Part shown: positions 1 through 7,781 of the stretch, piece after piece | Layout: the number at the start of each line of letters is the position of its first letter | Numbering within the stretch: position 1 is the first letter of the stretch | DNA from: DATGZX01 sp035296965 | Lineage (GTDB): Bacteria; Planctomycetota; Planctomycetia; Gemmatales; Gemmataceae | DNA length: 18,408 nucleotides | Assembly: GCA_035296965.1 (NCBI GenBank) | Contig: DATGZX010000088.1 | Coordinates: 1 to 18,408 of the forward strand | Reading direction: 5' to 3' | Notes under the pieces: generated by a model | What the model was told of the DNA's origin: nothing | Databases searched by the model: none | The model's input: the letters and a program-made list of their open reading frames with translations, nothing else | Translations under genes and position numbers: made by a program

Positions 1-29
1 TTGTGGAGGTCGATGCCGACGTACTTCAC
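1..29 (-). CDS. IS110-family transposase, N-terminus only (cut by window edge)
   Basis: Reading leftward from a GTG at position 29, the minus strand encodes VKYVGIDLH before the window ends. This matches the start of IS110-family transposases, where the Asp of the GIDLH motif is the first acidic residue of the RuvC-like DEDD catalytic site. An AAAAGGAG ribosome binding site at 37-44 sits 7 nt upstream of the GTG and supports this start. IS110 elements move with a DEDD transposase, and many are guided by a bridge RNA encoded in a non-coding end of the element. Only nine codons are visible, so the family call rests on a short motif, and whether the gene is intact cannot be seen. Other RuvC-fold proteins could begin in a similar way. 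Confidence 0.6.
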
Positions 30-36
30 GGTGGTT

Positions 37-44
37 CTCCTTTT
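37..44 (-). promoter_or_regulatory. Ribosome binding site of the edge transposase
   Basis: AAAAGGAG on the minus strand, 7 nt before the GTG at 29. It fixes the otherwise ambiguous non-ATG start. Confidence 0.65.
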
Positions 45-87
45 GTGGAAACTGATATTGTTAAACACGCAATATCCGGTTTACCAC
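45..87 (-). repeat. Imperfect inverted repeat (15-bp stem) beside the transposase start
   Basis: Three stem segments pair across a 9-nt loop (61-69): GTGG 45-48 with CCAC 84-87, AAAC 49-52 with GTTT 79-82, and GATATTG 54-60 with CAATATC 70-76. They are interrupted only by T53 opposite C77-G78 and a bulged A83. On the minus strand the hairpin abuts the ribosome binding site of the IS110-like gene. It could be part of the non-coding end of the element (bridge-RNA region or end structure) or a structure in the transposase leader that limits translation. The pairing is seen directly; the role is inferred. Confidence 0.55.
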
Positions 88-166
88 GAACTCAAAGGAC
101 TCCACCAGTCGGCTTCGGCCTCCTTCATAGTTTCACCCCGGCGTTGGTCCATTCAGCCTGGTTTCT

Positions 167-1663
167 TCAAGCAAGAAGTTGACGAATGACGTGTCCATGC
201 ACATCGGTGAGCCGGCGCTGGATGCCGTTGTGATAGTAGGTGAGCTTCTCGTGATCGAGACCCAGCAGGTGCAGCACGGTCGCGTAGAAATCGTAGACGG
301 TGGCGACGTCCTGGACAGCCTCGTAGCCGAACTCGTCGGTCGCGCCAAAGTTGAAGCCGTGTTTGACGCCGGCGCCGGCCATCCACGCGGTGAAGCCCTT
401 CGGGTTGTGATCGCGGCCCTGGGCGCCTTTCTGGAACGTCGGCATCCGGCCGAATTCGGTGGTCCAGAGCACGAGCGTGTCGTCGAGCAAGCCGCGCGCT
501 TTCAAATCCTTGAGCAGCGCAGCCAAGGGCTTGTCGAGAATCGGACCATGCCGATCGTAGTCGGACTTGATGTGCCTATGGCCGTCCCAGTTGAGATTCC
601 CTTCTCCCATGGCGAAGGCGCCATTGAAGAGAGTGATGAAGCGCACGCCGCGTTCGAGAAGCCGTCGGGCCAGCAGGCAATTGCGTCCGAACCCGGCGAG
701 GATCGGGTTGCTGTCATTGAGACCATAGAGTTCGCGTGTTGCGGAGCTTTCGCGAGCGAGATCGCCGACTTCCGGAGCGCTCAACTGCATGCGTGCCGCT
801 AACTCATAGGCGGCAATCCGGGCTTTGAGTTCCGTATCCTCGGGATGACGGCGCAGGTGTTCCTCGTTGAGGAGGCGGAGAAAATCGCGCGTCGAGCGGT
901 CTGCCGACTCCGACACCCTTTCGGGCCGGGCCAGGTTGGCAATCGGCTGATCGGCGTTGAAGACGGTCCCTTGAAAAACGGCCGGCAAGAAACCATTGTT
1001 CCAGTTCGCCGGCCCCTGCTGGGGAACGCCCCGCGGGTCCGGAATGGCGACGTACGCAGGCAAGTTCCGATTTATCGTGCCCAGAGCATAGGTCACCCAG
1101 GAACCGGCGCTCGGATAGCCCTCGAGCGTGAAGCCGGTGCTCATGAAGACCTCGCCGGGACCGTGCGTATTTGTCTTGGAGGTCATCGAGTGGATGAAGC
1201 ACATCTCATCCACGCACTCACCCAGAAGAGGCAAGAGATCCGACGTGAACTTGCCGCTTTTCCCCCGCGGCCTGAACTTCCACGGACTTTGAGCCAAGTT
1301 GCCGTTTTCGCCCTGGAAGGTAACGAGCTTAGCGACGCCCGGCATCGGCTGGCCGTGGCGCTTGATCAATGCCGGCTTGTAATCCCAGGTATCTAGGTGG
1401 CTGACCGCGCCCGTGCAGAAGACGTGAAGCACGCGTTTGGCTTTGGCCGGGAAATGAGGCGGCCGCGGGGACAAGGGTGAGTCATCTTGGGTGGTTGGCG
1501 ATGCTTGCTTTGTAGTGTCCGCCGCCAGGAGCCCCTGCTCGGCCAGCAGCGAGGCAAGGGCGACGCCGCTCATGCTTCTGCCGAGATCGGTCAAGAATGA
1601 ACGCCGGGTGAGCAGGTGGAGGGGAAATCCGGTTGGCTCCGGAGAATAGGGTGCGTCCGCCAT
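167..1663 (-). CDS. DUF1501 family exported protein (Tat signal)
   Basis: A 498-aa protein matching the DUF1501 family, which is abundant in planctomycetes and belongs to the alkaline-phosphatase/sulfatase-like superfamily. The N-terminus carries a twin-arginine motif (RRSFL, residues 20-24) followed by a hydrophobic stretch ending near LLAADT, so export in folded form by Tat is expected. Family-typical blocks are the RVLHVFCTGAVSHLDTWDYKP start of the mature domain, HGPGEVFMSTG, the WTTEFGRMP segment, GRDHNPKGFTAWMAGAG and the terminal RLTDVHG. Length is normal for the family. The ATG at 1663 is preceded by GAGG 10 nt upstream. It is the last gene of a minus-strand cassette, 34 bp after the aspartic protease. 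DUF1501 genes usually sit directly beside DUF1549/DUF1553 genes, and the pair is thought to act outside the cytoplasm on complex substrates. The biochemical role is not established. Confidence 0.93.
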   Translation of the reverse strand: MADAPYSPEPTGFPLHLLTRRSFLTDLGRSMSGVALASLLAEQGLLAADTTKQASPTTQDDSPLSPRPPHFPAKAKRVLHVFCTGAVSHLDTWDYKPALIKRHGQPMPGVAKLVTFQGENGNLAQSPWKFRPRGKSGKFTSDLLPLLGECVDEMCFIHSMTSKTNTHGPGEVFMSTGFTLEGYPSAGSWVTYALGTINRNLPAYVAIPDPRGVPQQGPANWNNGFLPAVFQGTVFNADQPIANLARPERVSESADRSTRDFLRLLNEEHLRRHPEDTELKARIAAYELAARMQLSAPEVGDLARESSATRELYGLNDSNPILAGFGRNCLLARRLLERGVRFITLFNGAFAMGEGNLNWDGHRHIKSDYDRHGPILDKPLAALLKDLKARGLLDDTLVLWTTEFGRMPTFQKGAQGRDHNPKGFTAWMAGAGVKHGFNFGATDEFGYEAVQDVATVYDFYATVLHLLGLDHEKLTYYHNGIQRRLTDVHGHVIRQLLA

Positions 1664-1697
1664 TGGTCATGAACCTCATTGAATCGGCGCGGATTGC

Positions 1698-2132
1698 TCA
1701 GAACAAGTCGAGCATTTGTTGGCCGCCGTGTTGCGGATTTCCGATCAATCGCTGGTTGACCGGGTCGACCACGAAATCGAGCAATTCGAGAGGGTAGTAG
1801 CCGATAAGCACGGGACAATCGTCGGGGATCTCGGCGACATCGACCGTGCACTTCCGGCCCTCAATCGTTAGCCAGACGGCTGCATAGGGTTGGCAGGTCA
1901 CCAGACCGGCGCTTGTACGAGCTTGCCGTGTATCGAAGTGTTCGAGCCCGAGTTGTCGAATAAAACGCTTTGGCAACGATAGGAGCTTCGCGCCGGTGTC
2001 GACAATGCCGTCATCGACTTCAACAAAACGGACCTGATCCGGACTTAGGTTGCCTTCTCTTACCTGGAGCAAATCGAGCAAGTTCTCCATCCTTGCTTTC
2101 ACGCGGACCTGTCCCATGGTAGTTGTCCCCAC
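1698..2132 (-). CDS. Retropepsin-like (clan AA) aspartic protease
   Basis: A 144-aa protein starting at a GTG. An AAAGGAG site 7 nt upstream (2140-2146) decides this start over the longer open frame, whose extra N-terminus overlaps the upstream gene and looks non-coding. The active-site motif DTGA is at residues 45-48, followed by KLLSLP, and the second half has the VLIGYYPLELLDFVVDP block typical of small single-domain clan AA proteases related to the AF_0612 type. Such enzymes work as dimers, each chain giving one catalytic Asp. No signal peptide or membrane segment is seen, so it is probably cytoplasmic. It starts 19 bp after the cytochrome/DUF1553 gene and ends 34 bp before the DUF1501 gene, so it is probably co-transcribed with both. 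Substrate unknown. Confidence 0.85.
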   Translation of the reverse strand: MGTTTMGQVRVKARMENLLDLLQVREGNLSPDQVRFVEVDDGIVDTGAKLLSLPKRFIRQLGLEHFDTRQARTSAGLVTCQPYAAVWLTIEGRKCTVDVAEIPDDCPVLIGYYPLELLDFVVDPVNQRLIGNPQHGGQQMLDLF

Positions 2133-2139
2133 GTGCAGT

Positions 2140-2146
2140 CTCCTTT
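2140..2146 (-). promoter_or_regulatory. Ribosome binding site deciding the GTG start of the aspartic protease
   Basis: AAAGGAG on the minus strand lies 7 nt before the GTG at 2132. The in-frame ATG at 2117 is five codons further in and less well spaced. Confidence 0.7.
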
Positions 2147-2151
2147 CGGAA

Positions 2152-4998
2152 TCAATCCACATAAAGGAATTCATCGGCATTGTACAGGGCTCGACAGAAG
2201 GCCGGTACGCCATGCTTACCGATGAGCGCGACAGCGGCTGCTTGTTCTGCTTCCGTGGGCGGCCGGCCAAGCGCGAGTCCGAAAGCCCGCCGTACTTGCC
2301 TTCCTGGATCATCCCCCACCTCGCGTCTGAGCCGCTCCGCCAGGGAATCCGACTGGATAAGCACGAATCTGCTATTGAGCAAATTCAAGGCCTGCAGTGC
2401 GGTGGTGGAGACCGTGCGCCGCGGCTTGGCCAGGGCGGCGTCGGGGCAATCGAAGATCCCGAACACGGGGTCTTGCTGAGTGCGTGGCTTGAACTGGTAG
2501 ATCATACGGCGAAATTCTTCCGGCCCAAGTTCCGCCTTGGGTTTGTAGACCATTACGTAATTGGTGTTTTTCTCCCACACGTCGTAGCCCGGGCCGCCCA
2601 TGCGCGAGTCGAGACGGCCGCTCACGGAGAGGATTGCATCGCGCACCGCCTCGGCCTCCAACCGCCGCGGCGTCATCCGCCACAGAAGCCGGTTTTGTCG
2701 ATCCACCGCCAGCGCGTGCGCATCGGGGCGGTCGGATTGCCGGTAGGCTGCCGACAGCAGGAACAAGCGGTGCATCGGCTTGAGATGGCCGCCGTTGCGC
2801 GTGAACTCGCTTGCCAGCCAATCGAGCAGCTCGGGATGAGAAGGCCGGTCGCCGTTGTAGCCGAAATCGCTCGGCGTCGCCACGATGCCTTGGCCGAAGT
2901 GGTAATGCCAGATGCGATTGACCATCACCCGCGCGGGCAACGGGTTTTCCGGGGCAATGATCCAGCGTGCAAGGGCAACGCGACGCTCAGCCTCGGGAGC
3001 GTTGGGACCAAGGGTGAGCGGAGGACGAACACCTGCAAGGCCTGTCGGCTGCACCAGTTCGCCTTTGCGGAGCGCATCCCCGCGCAGGAGAAGGTGAGTG
3101 GGCCCCGGTTGGCTAAACGTGCCCGCGTACACCTTCACACCCGACTGAAGGCTGCTGAGTCGCTGCTGGAGCCGCGTCCGCCTTGACAGCAGGGCAGTTC
3201 GTTGCTGCCGGCCGTCGGGAGAGAGGCCACGCGCATCTGCGGTGGCGCCAGCATGGTACGGCGCTCGATCCGCTGATGAGGCCACCACGCGCCATTGGCC
3301 CGGCTCAACAGCCACCTCGATGCGATAGTCCGTGGCAAGGCGATCTTGGTATCTCTCTTCACGGTCCCTTCCCCAAACGAGTTCGCCGATCTTTACCGTG
3401 CGCGGCAAGTCGACCTGCACCCAGCCTTTGCCGGGTTCGTTGGAGATCCAACTGCGGGTGTTTCCGTAGCGGCCGTCGGTCAGGTGTTCCAATTTATGAG
3501 AAGGATTATTTGGGTAGGTTGACGAGGCGTGTGCTTTGCTGCCCGCGGCCGAAAGCGCCACGTTTCTATGGGAGCCGTCGGCCGAGTAGATCTCCAGTTC
3601 GTCAATGCAGGGCTCCGATCTGTCGTTCGTGGCGTTGATTACGAAACGGACAAACCTGGCTTCCGTGGGGACGATGCGCTCGACATTTCGTCGCGGGTTT
3701 ACCGCGGAGCGCTGGACGGAGGTGCTGCTTCCCTGGACCACTGGCTCGAAACCATCCAGTTCCTCATCCAGGCGCGCCAACTCGGCTCGAACCTGTGCGA
3801 CCTCCCGCTCGCGGTTGTCGATGCCGGCGGGAGCCAAGTCGCGCTCGGCATGCTGCACGCCCGCAAAGATCGCCTGAAGACCGTAGTAATCGCGCTGCGT
3901 AAGCGGGTCGAACTTGTGATCGTGACAGCGACAGCAATTCACCGTGAGACCAAGAAAAGTGGCCCCCGTGGTCGCGATCATATCGTCCAGGTCATCCATG
4001 CGCTGCTGCAGCATGCCCTCCACAGTTTGATTACCGACGATGTCGTGGGCGCCGCCAACCAGAAAGCCCGTGGCGGACTGCACGAGCCAATCGCCGTCGC
4101 GTACCATGTCGCCGGCTAGCTGTTCGAGAACGAACTGAGGATATGCTTTGTCCTCGTTGAACGAGCGGATGAGGTAGTCCCGGTAGGGCCAGGCGTTGGG
4201 CCTGGGCATGTTGGTTTCATAACCCTGACTCTCCGCGAATCGGACGACGTCCAGCCAGTGCCCTGCCCAGCGCTCGCCGTAGTGTGGTGAAGCCAGCAGG
4301 TGGTCAATCAGCTTCTCATAGGCATCGGGGTCGGGATCGTACACGAATGCGGCCACGGCTTCAGGCGTTGGCGGCAAGCCGAGGAGGTCGAAGGTGGCCC
4401 TTCGGATCAGGGTGGCTCGTCCTGCCTCGGGTGCAGGTACGAGGCCCTTTTCTTCCAGTTTGGCGAGGATGAATGCATCGATGGGAGTTTGCACCCACTT
4501 GTGGTTCTTCACCTCGGGAGGCGTCGGCCTCTTGATGGGTTGCAGCGACCACCAGTCAGTACCCGCGCGCTGGACCGCACTGGTCAGAGGCTCGCCGTCG
4601 TAAGGCGCGCCCGCTTCGATCCATTTCTTGAACGCGGCGACCTGCTCCGGCGCCAGCGGGTTCTGAGGAGGCATCTCGCCGGCAACCAGCTTCTGGTAGA
4701 GCAAGCTATCGGCCGCCTTGCCTGTCACCAGCGCAGGGCCGTTTCGACCGCCTGCCAAGGCAAGGGATCGTCTGCTCAGGTCGAGCTTGCCCTTGCGTTT
4801 GTCGCTGGCATGGCAGGTCAGACACTTACCGGTCAAGATGGGGCGGATTTGCTCACGAAACAGCACGACTCCGCTGTCGGCAGACTTTGTCTCTTTCTCC
4901 GCCCCAGCGCAGCTTGACAGCTGCGCCAGACCCCCGCATAGTCCGGTGATCGTCCACAGCAAGAAAAATCCGGCTTGAGGGGTGGCAGTGTGCTTCAT
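2152..4998 (-). CDS. PSCyt1-DUF1549-discoidin-like-DUF1553 (PSD1) exported lipoprotein
   Basis: A 948-aa planctomycete-type multidomain protein. Residues 8-30 form a hydrophobic signal ending in a lipobox-like LSSC (Cys30), so a lipoprotein is likely. A cytochrome-c-like PSCyt1 domain has CLTCH at 59-63 and the expected distal Met in AGEMPPQNP (about 109). DUF1549 (PSCyt2) spans about 169-380 and ends with a second CxxCH, CCRCH at 355-359. A short coiled stretch (about 395-415) precedes an F5/8-type-C (discoidin-like) beta domain at about 438-578, with the marks VRFVINATND, HLTDGRYG and GWVQVDL. DUF1553 (PSD1) covers about 666-935. The two heme motifs suggest electron transfer, and the inserted domain suggests binding of a carbohydrate or surface. 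Start: the ATG at 4998 has no ribosome binding site but lies just after a candidate promoter. The gene heads the cassette with the protease and DUF1501 genes. Activity unproven. Confidence 0.93.
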   Translation of the reverse strand: MKHTATPQAGFFLLWTITGLCGGLAQLSSCAGAEKETKSADSGVVLFREQIRPILTGKCLTCHASDKRKGKLDLSRRSLALAGGRNGPALVTGKAADSLLYQKLVAGEMPPQNPLAPEQVAAFKKWIEAGAPYDGEPLTSAVQRAGTDWWSLQPIKRPTPPEVKNHKWVQTPIDAFILAKLEEKGLVPAPEAGRATLIRRATFDLLGLPPTPEAVAAFVYDPDPDAYEKLIDHLLASPHYGERWAGHWLDVVRFAESQGYETNMPRPNAWPYRDYLIRSFNEDKAYPQFVLEQLAGDMVRDGDWLVQSATGFLVGGAHDIVGNQTVEGMLQQRMDDLDDMIATTGATFLGLTVNCCRCHDHKFDPLTQRDYYGLQAIFAGVQHAERDLAPAGIDNREREVAQVRAELARLDEELDGFEPVVQGSSTSVQRSAVNPRRNVERIVPTEARFVRFVINATNDRSEPCIDELEIYSADGSHRNVALSAAGSKAHASSTYPNNPSHKLEHLTDGRYGNTRSWISNEPGKGWVQVDLPRTVKIGELVWGRDREERYQDRLATDYRIEVAVEPGQWRVVASSADRAPYHAGATADARGLSPDGRQQRTALLSRRTRLQQRLSSLQSGVKVYAGTFSQPGPTHLLLRGDALRKGELVQPTGLAGVRPPLTLGPNAPEAERRVALARWIIAPENPLPARVMVNRIWHYHFGQGIVATPSDFGYNGDRPSHPELLDWLASEFTRNGGHLKPMHRLFLLSAAYRQSDRPDAHALAVDRQNRLLWRMTPRRLEAEAVRDAILSVSGRLDSRMGGPGYDVWEKNTNYVMVYKPKAELGPEEFRRMIYQFKPRTQQDPVFGIFDCPDAALAKPRRTVSTTALQALNLLNSRFVLIQSDSLAERLRREVGDDPGRQVRRAFGLALGRPPTEAEQAAAVALIGKHGVPAFCRALYNADEFLYVD

Positions 4999-5006
4999 AC
5001 TGGTCT

Positions 5007-5035
5007 ATTATGACTCTGCTTGTGGTGCAGACCAA
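5007..5035 (-). promoter_or_regulatory. Candidate promoter for the cytochrome/DUF1553 cassette
   Basis: On the minus strand TTGGTC (5030-5035) and CATAAT (5007-5012) are 17 nt apart. The -10 box ends only 8 nt before the ATG, so a transcript starting at the usual distance would be nearly leaderless, which fits the missing ribosome binding site. Overlapping it is a 6-bp inverted repeat, TGGTCT 5001-5006 with AGACCA 5029-5034, which could be an operator. Read from sequence only. Confidence 0.4.
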
Positions 5036-5137
5036 CTACCGACTCTCTGGAATTTACACCCGTCGCTTAAGGCAAGCTACTAATCCCGTCACATCCTTTC
5101 ACTGGAGTCGAACCTTGCTTAGGGGAGTACTACACGG

Positions 5138-6661
5138 ATGGCTAAGGAAAGCATGGTCGGTAATCGACCTGGTCGCGGCAGCCCCTCCAGCTGCCTGAAC
5201 GGCGGGAGTTCGGAGCAAGCAGCCCCGGCTCACAATGACAACCTTCTCAACGGAACCTGGGAAGATCTAAGCAGAGGCTGGACAGATTCGGTGGGCGTTC
5301 GACTGCCCAGGCCTTCTTCACCTGACTCACCCTTGGCGGCCGCCGAGGATCCCAAACGGACGTCGCGAATCGTCGTTGACGAAGAGGACGTGGGAGAGGC
5401 CGAGGGCGATCAGGAAGAGAAGTTTGCGCCCGATAACGACTCAGAATACGAATTCTTGATCGCTTGCGAGGACGGCTCGGACGCGCCAAGAAAAGAATCT
5501 CCTTCGGAGATCTTGGGCGAACAGTCTCAGGAACGACCCGAGTCGAGCCGTGATCCGGGAATCGAGTTATTCGAAGATGACTTGTCGCCAGAAGCCAGCT
5601 TCGAAATTAACCTCGCCGAAGTCAAGGAGACAGGCCACGACATGGCGCATGCTGCAAAGGCAGCAGCGACTCCCATGCTCCCGGCTGCAAATCCGCCTCT
5701 GCCCGTCAGCATGCAGACACAGTCTTTTTCATCTTCAACGACTGCTAAGAAATCCGCCAAGCCCTGGTTCCCCGCCGCTCTCGGATCGAGCTGCGGCATC
5801 ATTGCTTGCCTGGTTCTCTGGACATTCGGATTCGAACCGCCCGCGGGTTTGAGGCTCCATGGAGCAGGCTTGATCCACGATGGTATGCTTCAGCAGGCAC
5901 AGCCTGCATCATTTTCTCAGAACGAACACGCGGAGTCTTCTAGCCCGGGAACCGGGGAATTGGGAAGCGATGGGCAATCCCCGCGCCGGGATGCCGAAGC
6001 GCTCCTCCAGTTCGACGCCGATCGTTTAATTGGTCCTCTCGCGAACATCCTCGTGGACCTTCACGCGGGGCCGCTCGCGGTGGAGGCGCTGGCGGTCGCT
6101 GACAACGCCAACCGTTCGCAAGAGGAAAAAAGGGCCGCGGAGGCACAAACCGCGGAACTGAAGCAAGCACTGCGGTCAGCCAGGGAAGCAAGCCAACAGG
6201 CAAATGCCGCCGTCGCAACCTCCAACGCTCTGGCCAGGGACCTGCACATCGCCCGCGCGAAGCTCAAAGCGGCAGAGATCAAGTTACAAGATATGGAAGC
6301 GCAGCGCCGTGCTTCGTACCCATACGATTCGTTGAATGGGACAGCCGGCGTCCATGCGCGACAGCCGGAGCGAGCGTACGCGCGTTACACGAATGGACTG
6401 CATTTGTATCAAGACGGCAAATTCCCCGAGGCTGAAAAGGAGTTCTGCGCCGCCGTGAAACTGGATGACCAGGATGCTCGCTATCACTATTTCCTCGGGC
6501 TTGTGCGTGTTGAACTGAATATGCGCGACCAGGCGGTCGAGGGCTTTCAGCGAGGAGTTCGGCTGGAAGAGGAGCATATGCCGTCGCGGGTCTTCGTGGC
6601 GCTGGCGCTGGAATCCGCTCGGAAGGACGGCCTGGAAGTGCTCAATCGATTCCGGAAATGA
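5138..6661 (+). CDS. Membrane-anchored coiled-coil/TPR protein of unknown function
   Basis: A 507-aa protein. I recognise its architecture but no enzyme domain. Residues 1-205 are polar, acidic (many Glu/Asp at 80-165) and low in predicted structure. One membrane segment lies at about 210-232. It is followed by a linker, a long Ala/Glu/Lys/Gln-rich coiled coil (about 322-390) and a C-terminal TPR-like region (about 414-478) with the pattern GLHLYQDGKFPEAEKEFCAAVKL and a second helix pair. This tail resembles TPR tails common in Gemmata-like proteins. The orientation implied is a cytoplasmic acidic tail and an external coiled coil with TPR, or the reverse. The start ATG has AGGGGAG 10 nt upstream (5121-5127). 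It is divergent from the DUF1553 cassette and convergent with the LOG gene. A scaffolding or protein-binding role is inferred. Confidence 0.85.
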   Translation: MAKESMVGNRPGRGSPSSCLNGGSSEQAAPAHNDNLLNGTWEDLSRGWTDSVGVRLPRPSSPDSPLAAAEDPKRTSRIVVDEEDVGEAEGDQEEKFAPDNDSEYEFLIACEDGSDAPRKESPSEILGEQSQERPESSRDPGIELFEDDLSPEASFEINLAEVKETGHDMAHAAKAAATPMLPAANPPLPVSMQTQSFSSSTTAKKSAKPWFPAALGSSCGIIACLVLWTFGFEPPAGLRLHGAGLIHDGMLQQAQPASFSQNEHAESSSPGTGELGSDGQSPRRDAEALLQFDADRLIGPLANILVDLHAGPLAVEALAVADNANRSQEEKRAAEAQTAELKQALRSAREASQQANAAVATSNALARDLHIARAKLKAAEIKLQDMEAQRRASYPYDSLNGTAGVHARQPERAYARYTNGLHLYQDGKFPEAEKEFCAAVKLDDQDARYHYFLGLVRVELNMRDQAVEGFQRGVRLEEEHMPSRVFVALALESARKDGLEVLNRFRK

Positions 6662-6698
6662 ACGCAGCGAAGCACCGCGCGCTTGCGTGCCGGTTTTT
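6662..6698. terminator. Possible bidirectional terminator between convergent genes
   Basis: Between the two convergent stop codons ACGC (6662-6665) and AAGC can pair with GCTT and GCGT, with a 4-nt bulge, followed on the plus strand by GCCGG and TTTTT (6694-6698). The stem is imperfect and the T run overlaps the LOG stop codon, so this is a weak call. Confidence 0.25.
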
Positions 6699-7741
6699 CA
6701 TCCGTCCCTGTTGATCGTATCGATCAGCATGCGCAGTCTTCCCAGACTGCGTCGGTCGAACCGGAACCGGAGGCGGGGCAGGGATGCCAGATGCGGATCA
6801 TTGGCCTCGGCCGGCAAAGCCGTCGTCTGCTCAAAGGTGCCGGCGACCACAATATCGGCAAATTCGTGCCGAATGCGTTCGAGAAGCGGCTCCGCAAGCG
6901 TATGTTGCAGGCGCAGGACGAGATCGCCCCGGACGTAGCGCATGCTATGGTAAACGCGGTAGAACCGGGTGATCTCCGCCACCGCCTCTTCCGCTGAGTC
7001 GGTCAGCTTGTAAAGCGCCAAATCGTTGGGCGAGATCATTTCGCGAGCGACCAAAACGTCTTCTACATAGCGGTGCCAGCGAACCCAGTAGTCGCCGCCC
7101 GGTTCGTCTACCATGACGATGGGAAAGAGATGGCTCTTGCCCGTCTGGACAAGGGTCAGGACCTCGAAGCCTTCGTCCTGGGTGCCGAAGCCGCCCGGGA
7201 ATAGGGCGACGGCATCTGATTCTTTCACAAAAAGAAGCTTACGGGTGAAGAAGTACTTCAGATGCATCAGTTTGACGTCACCCGCAATAATCGCGTTGGC
7301 TTCCTGCTCAAATGGCAGCAGGATATTGACGCCAATGCTGTGCTCGCGCCCGGCTCCGACGTGGCCGGCTTCCATGATGCCGCTCGCGGCGCCGGTGATG
7401 ACCATGAAGCCGGCCTCCGCGATGCGCCTGCTGAATTCCACCGCCTGCTGATAAGCCGGGTGGCTGGGCGGCAAGCGCGCAGAGCCGAACACGGTCACTT
7501 TGTGACGATTGCGATAGGGAGCAAATACCTTGAACGCGTAGCGCAGTTCTTTCAGCGCCGTGTTCAGCAATTTGATGTCACCGCGATTGGCCTGGTCGCG
7601 AATGAGCTTGTCTGCCGTTTCCTTGATTTGCTGGATGAGTTGTTCGCTGCCAACGGGCTGCCGCTCTTCTTCGTGGTGAGTGTCTTCTTCATTCACCTGT
7701 TGAAAGGCAGCATCTCCGTCGCGAACTGAACGACGTTTCAT
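6698..7741 (-). CDS. LOG family protein (nucleotide 5'-monophosphate phosphoribohydrolase-like)
   Basis: A 347-aa protein with the Rossmann-like LOG/TIGR00730 fold. Residues 81-87 give KVTVFGS, followed by GAASGIMEAGHVGAG (117-131) and the signature PGGFGTQDE (182-190; family pattern PGGxGTxxE), which holds the catalytic Glu. LOG enzymes cleave ribose-5-phosphate from nucleoside monophosphates such as cytokinin riboside monophosphates or AMP; some relatives act on other nucleotides. Typical LOGs are near 190 aa, so this one carries about 75 extra N-terminal and about 80 extra C-terminal residues, the latter rich in Arg. The ATG at 7741 is chosen because GAAGGA (7749-7754) lies 7 nt upstream; the open frame continues 24 codons further without support. 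The STAS gene is 40 bp upstream on the same strand. Substrate not determinable from sequence. Confidence 0.88.
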   Translation of the reverse strand: MKRRSVRDGDAAFQQVNEEDTHHEEERQPVGSEQLIQQIKETADKLIRDQANRGDIKLLNTALKELRYAFKVFAPYRNRHKVTVFGSARLPPSHPAYQQAVEFSRRIAEAGFMVITGAASGIMEAGHVGAGREHSIGVNILLPFEQEANAIIAGDVKLMHLKYFFTRKLLFVKESDAVALFPGGFGTQDEGFEVLTLVQTGKSHLFPIVMVDEPGGDYWVRWHRYVEDVLVAREMISPNDLALYKLTDSAEEAVAEITRFYRVYHSMRYVRGDLVLRLQHTLAEPLLERIRHEFADIVVAGTFEQTTALPAEANDPHLASLPRLRFRFDRRSLGRLRMLIDTINRDG

Positions 7742-7781
7742 CCTGAAGTCCTTCTCGTGAAGAAAACGGAGCTCCGATTGG

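Noticed and set aside
1..189. 62-codon plus-strand frame at the left edge
   Set aside because: It runs through the hairpin and opposite the IS110-like start, with no protein features; the minus-strand reading explains the region better.
179..1396. Plus-strand open frames of 207 and 183 codons
   Set aside because: Both are antisense to the DUF1501 gene, whose family motifs run through the whole region.
2133..2312. Longer N-terminus of the aspartic protease
   Set aside because: It overlaps the upstream gene, reads as non-coding sequence, and the GTG at 2132 has a strong, well-spaced ribosome binding site.
2050..3186. 378-codon plus-strand open frame
   Set aside because: It lies antisense to the clearly recognised DUF1553 gene, shows no domain features, and such shadows are expected in GC-rich DNA.
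3529..4917. Plus-strand open frames of about 200 codons
   Set aside because: Antisense to the cytochrome/DUF1549 gene; no recognisable protein features.
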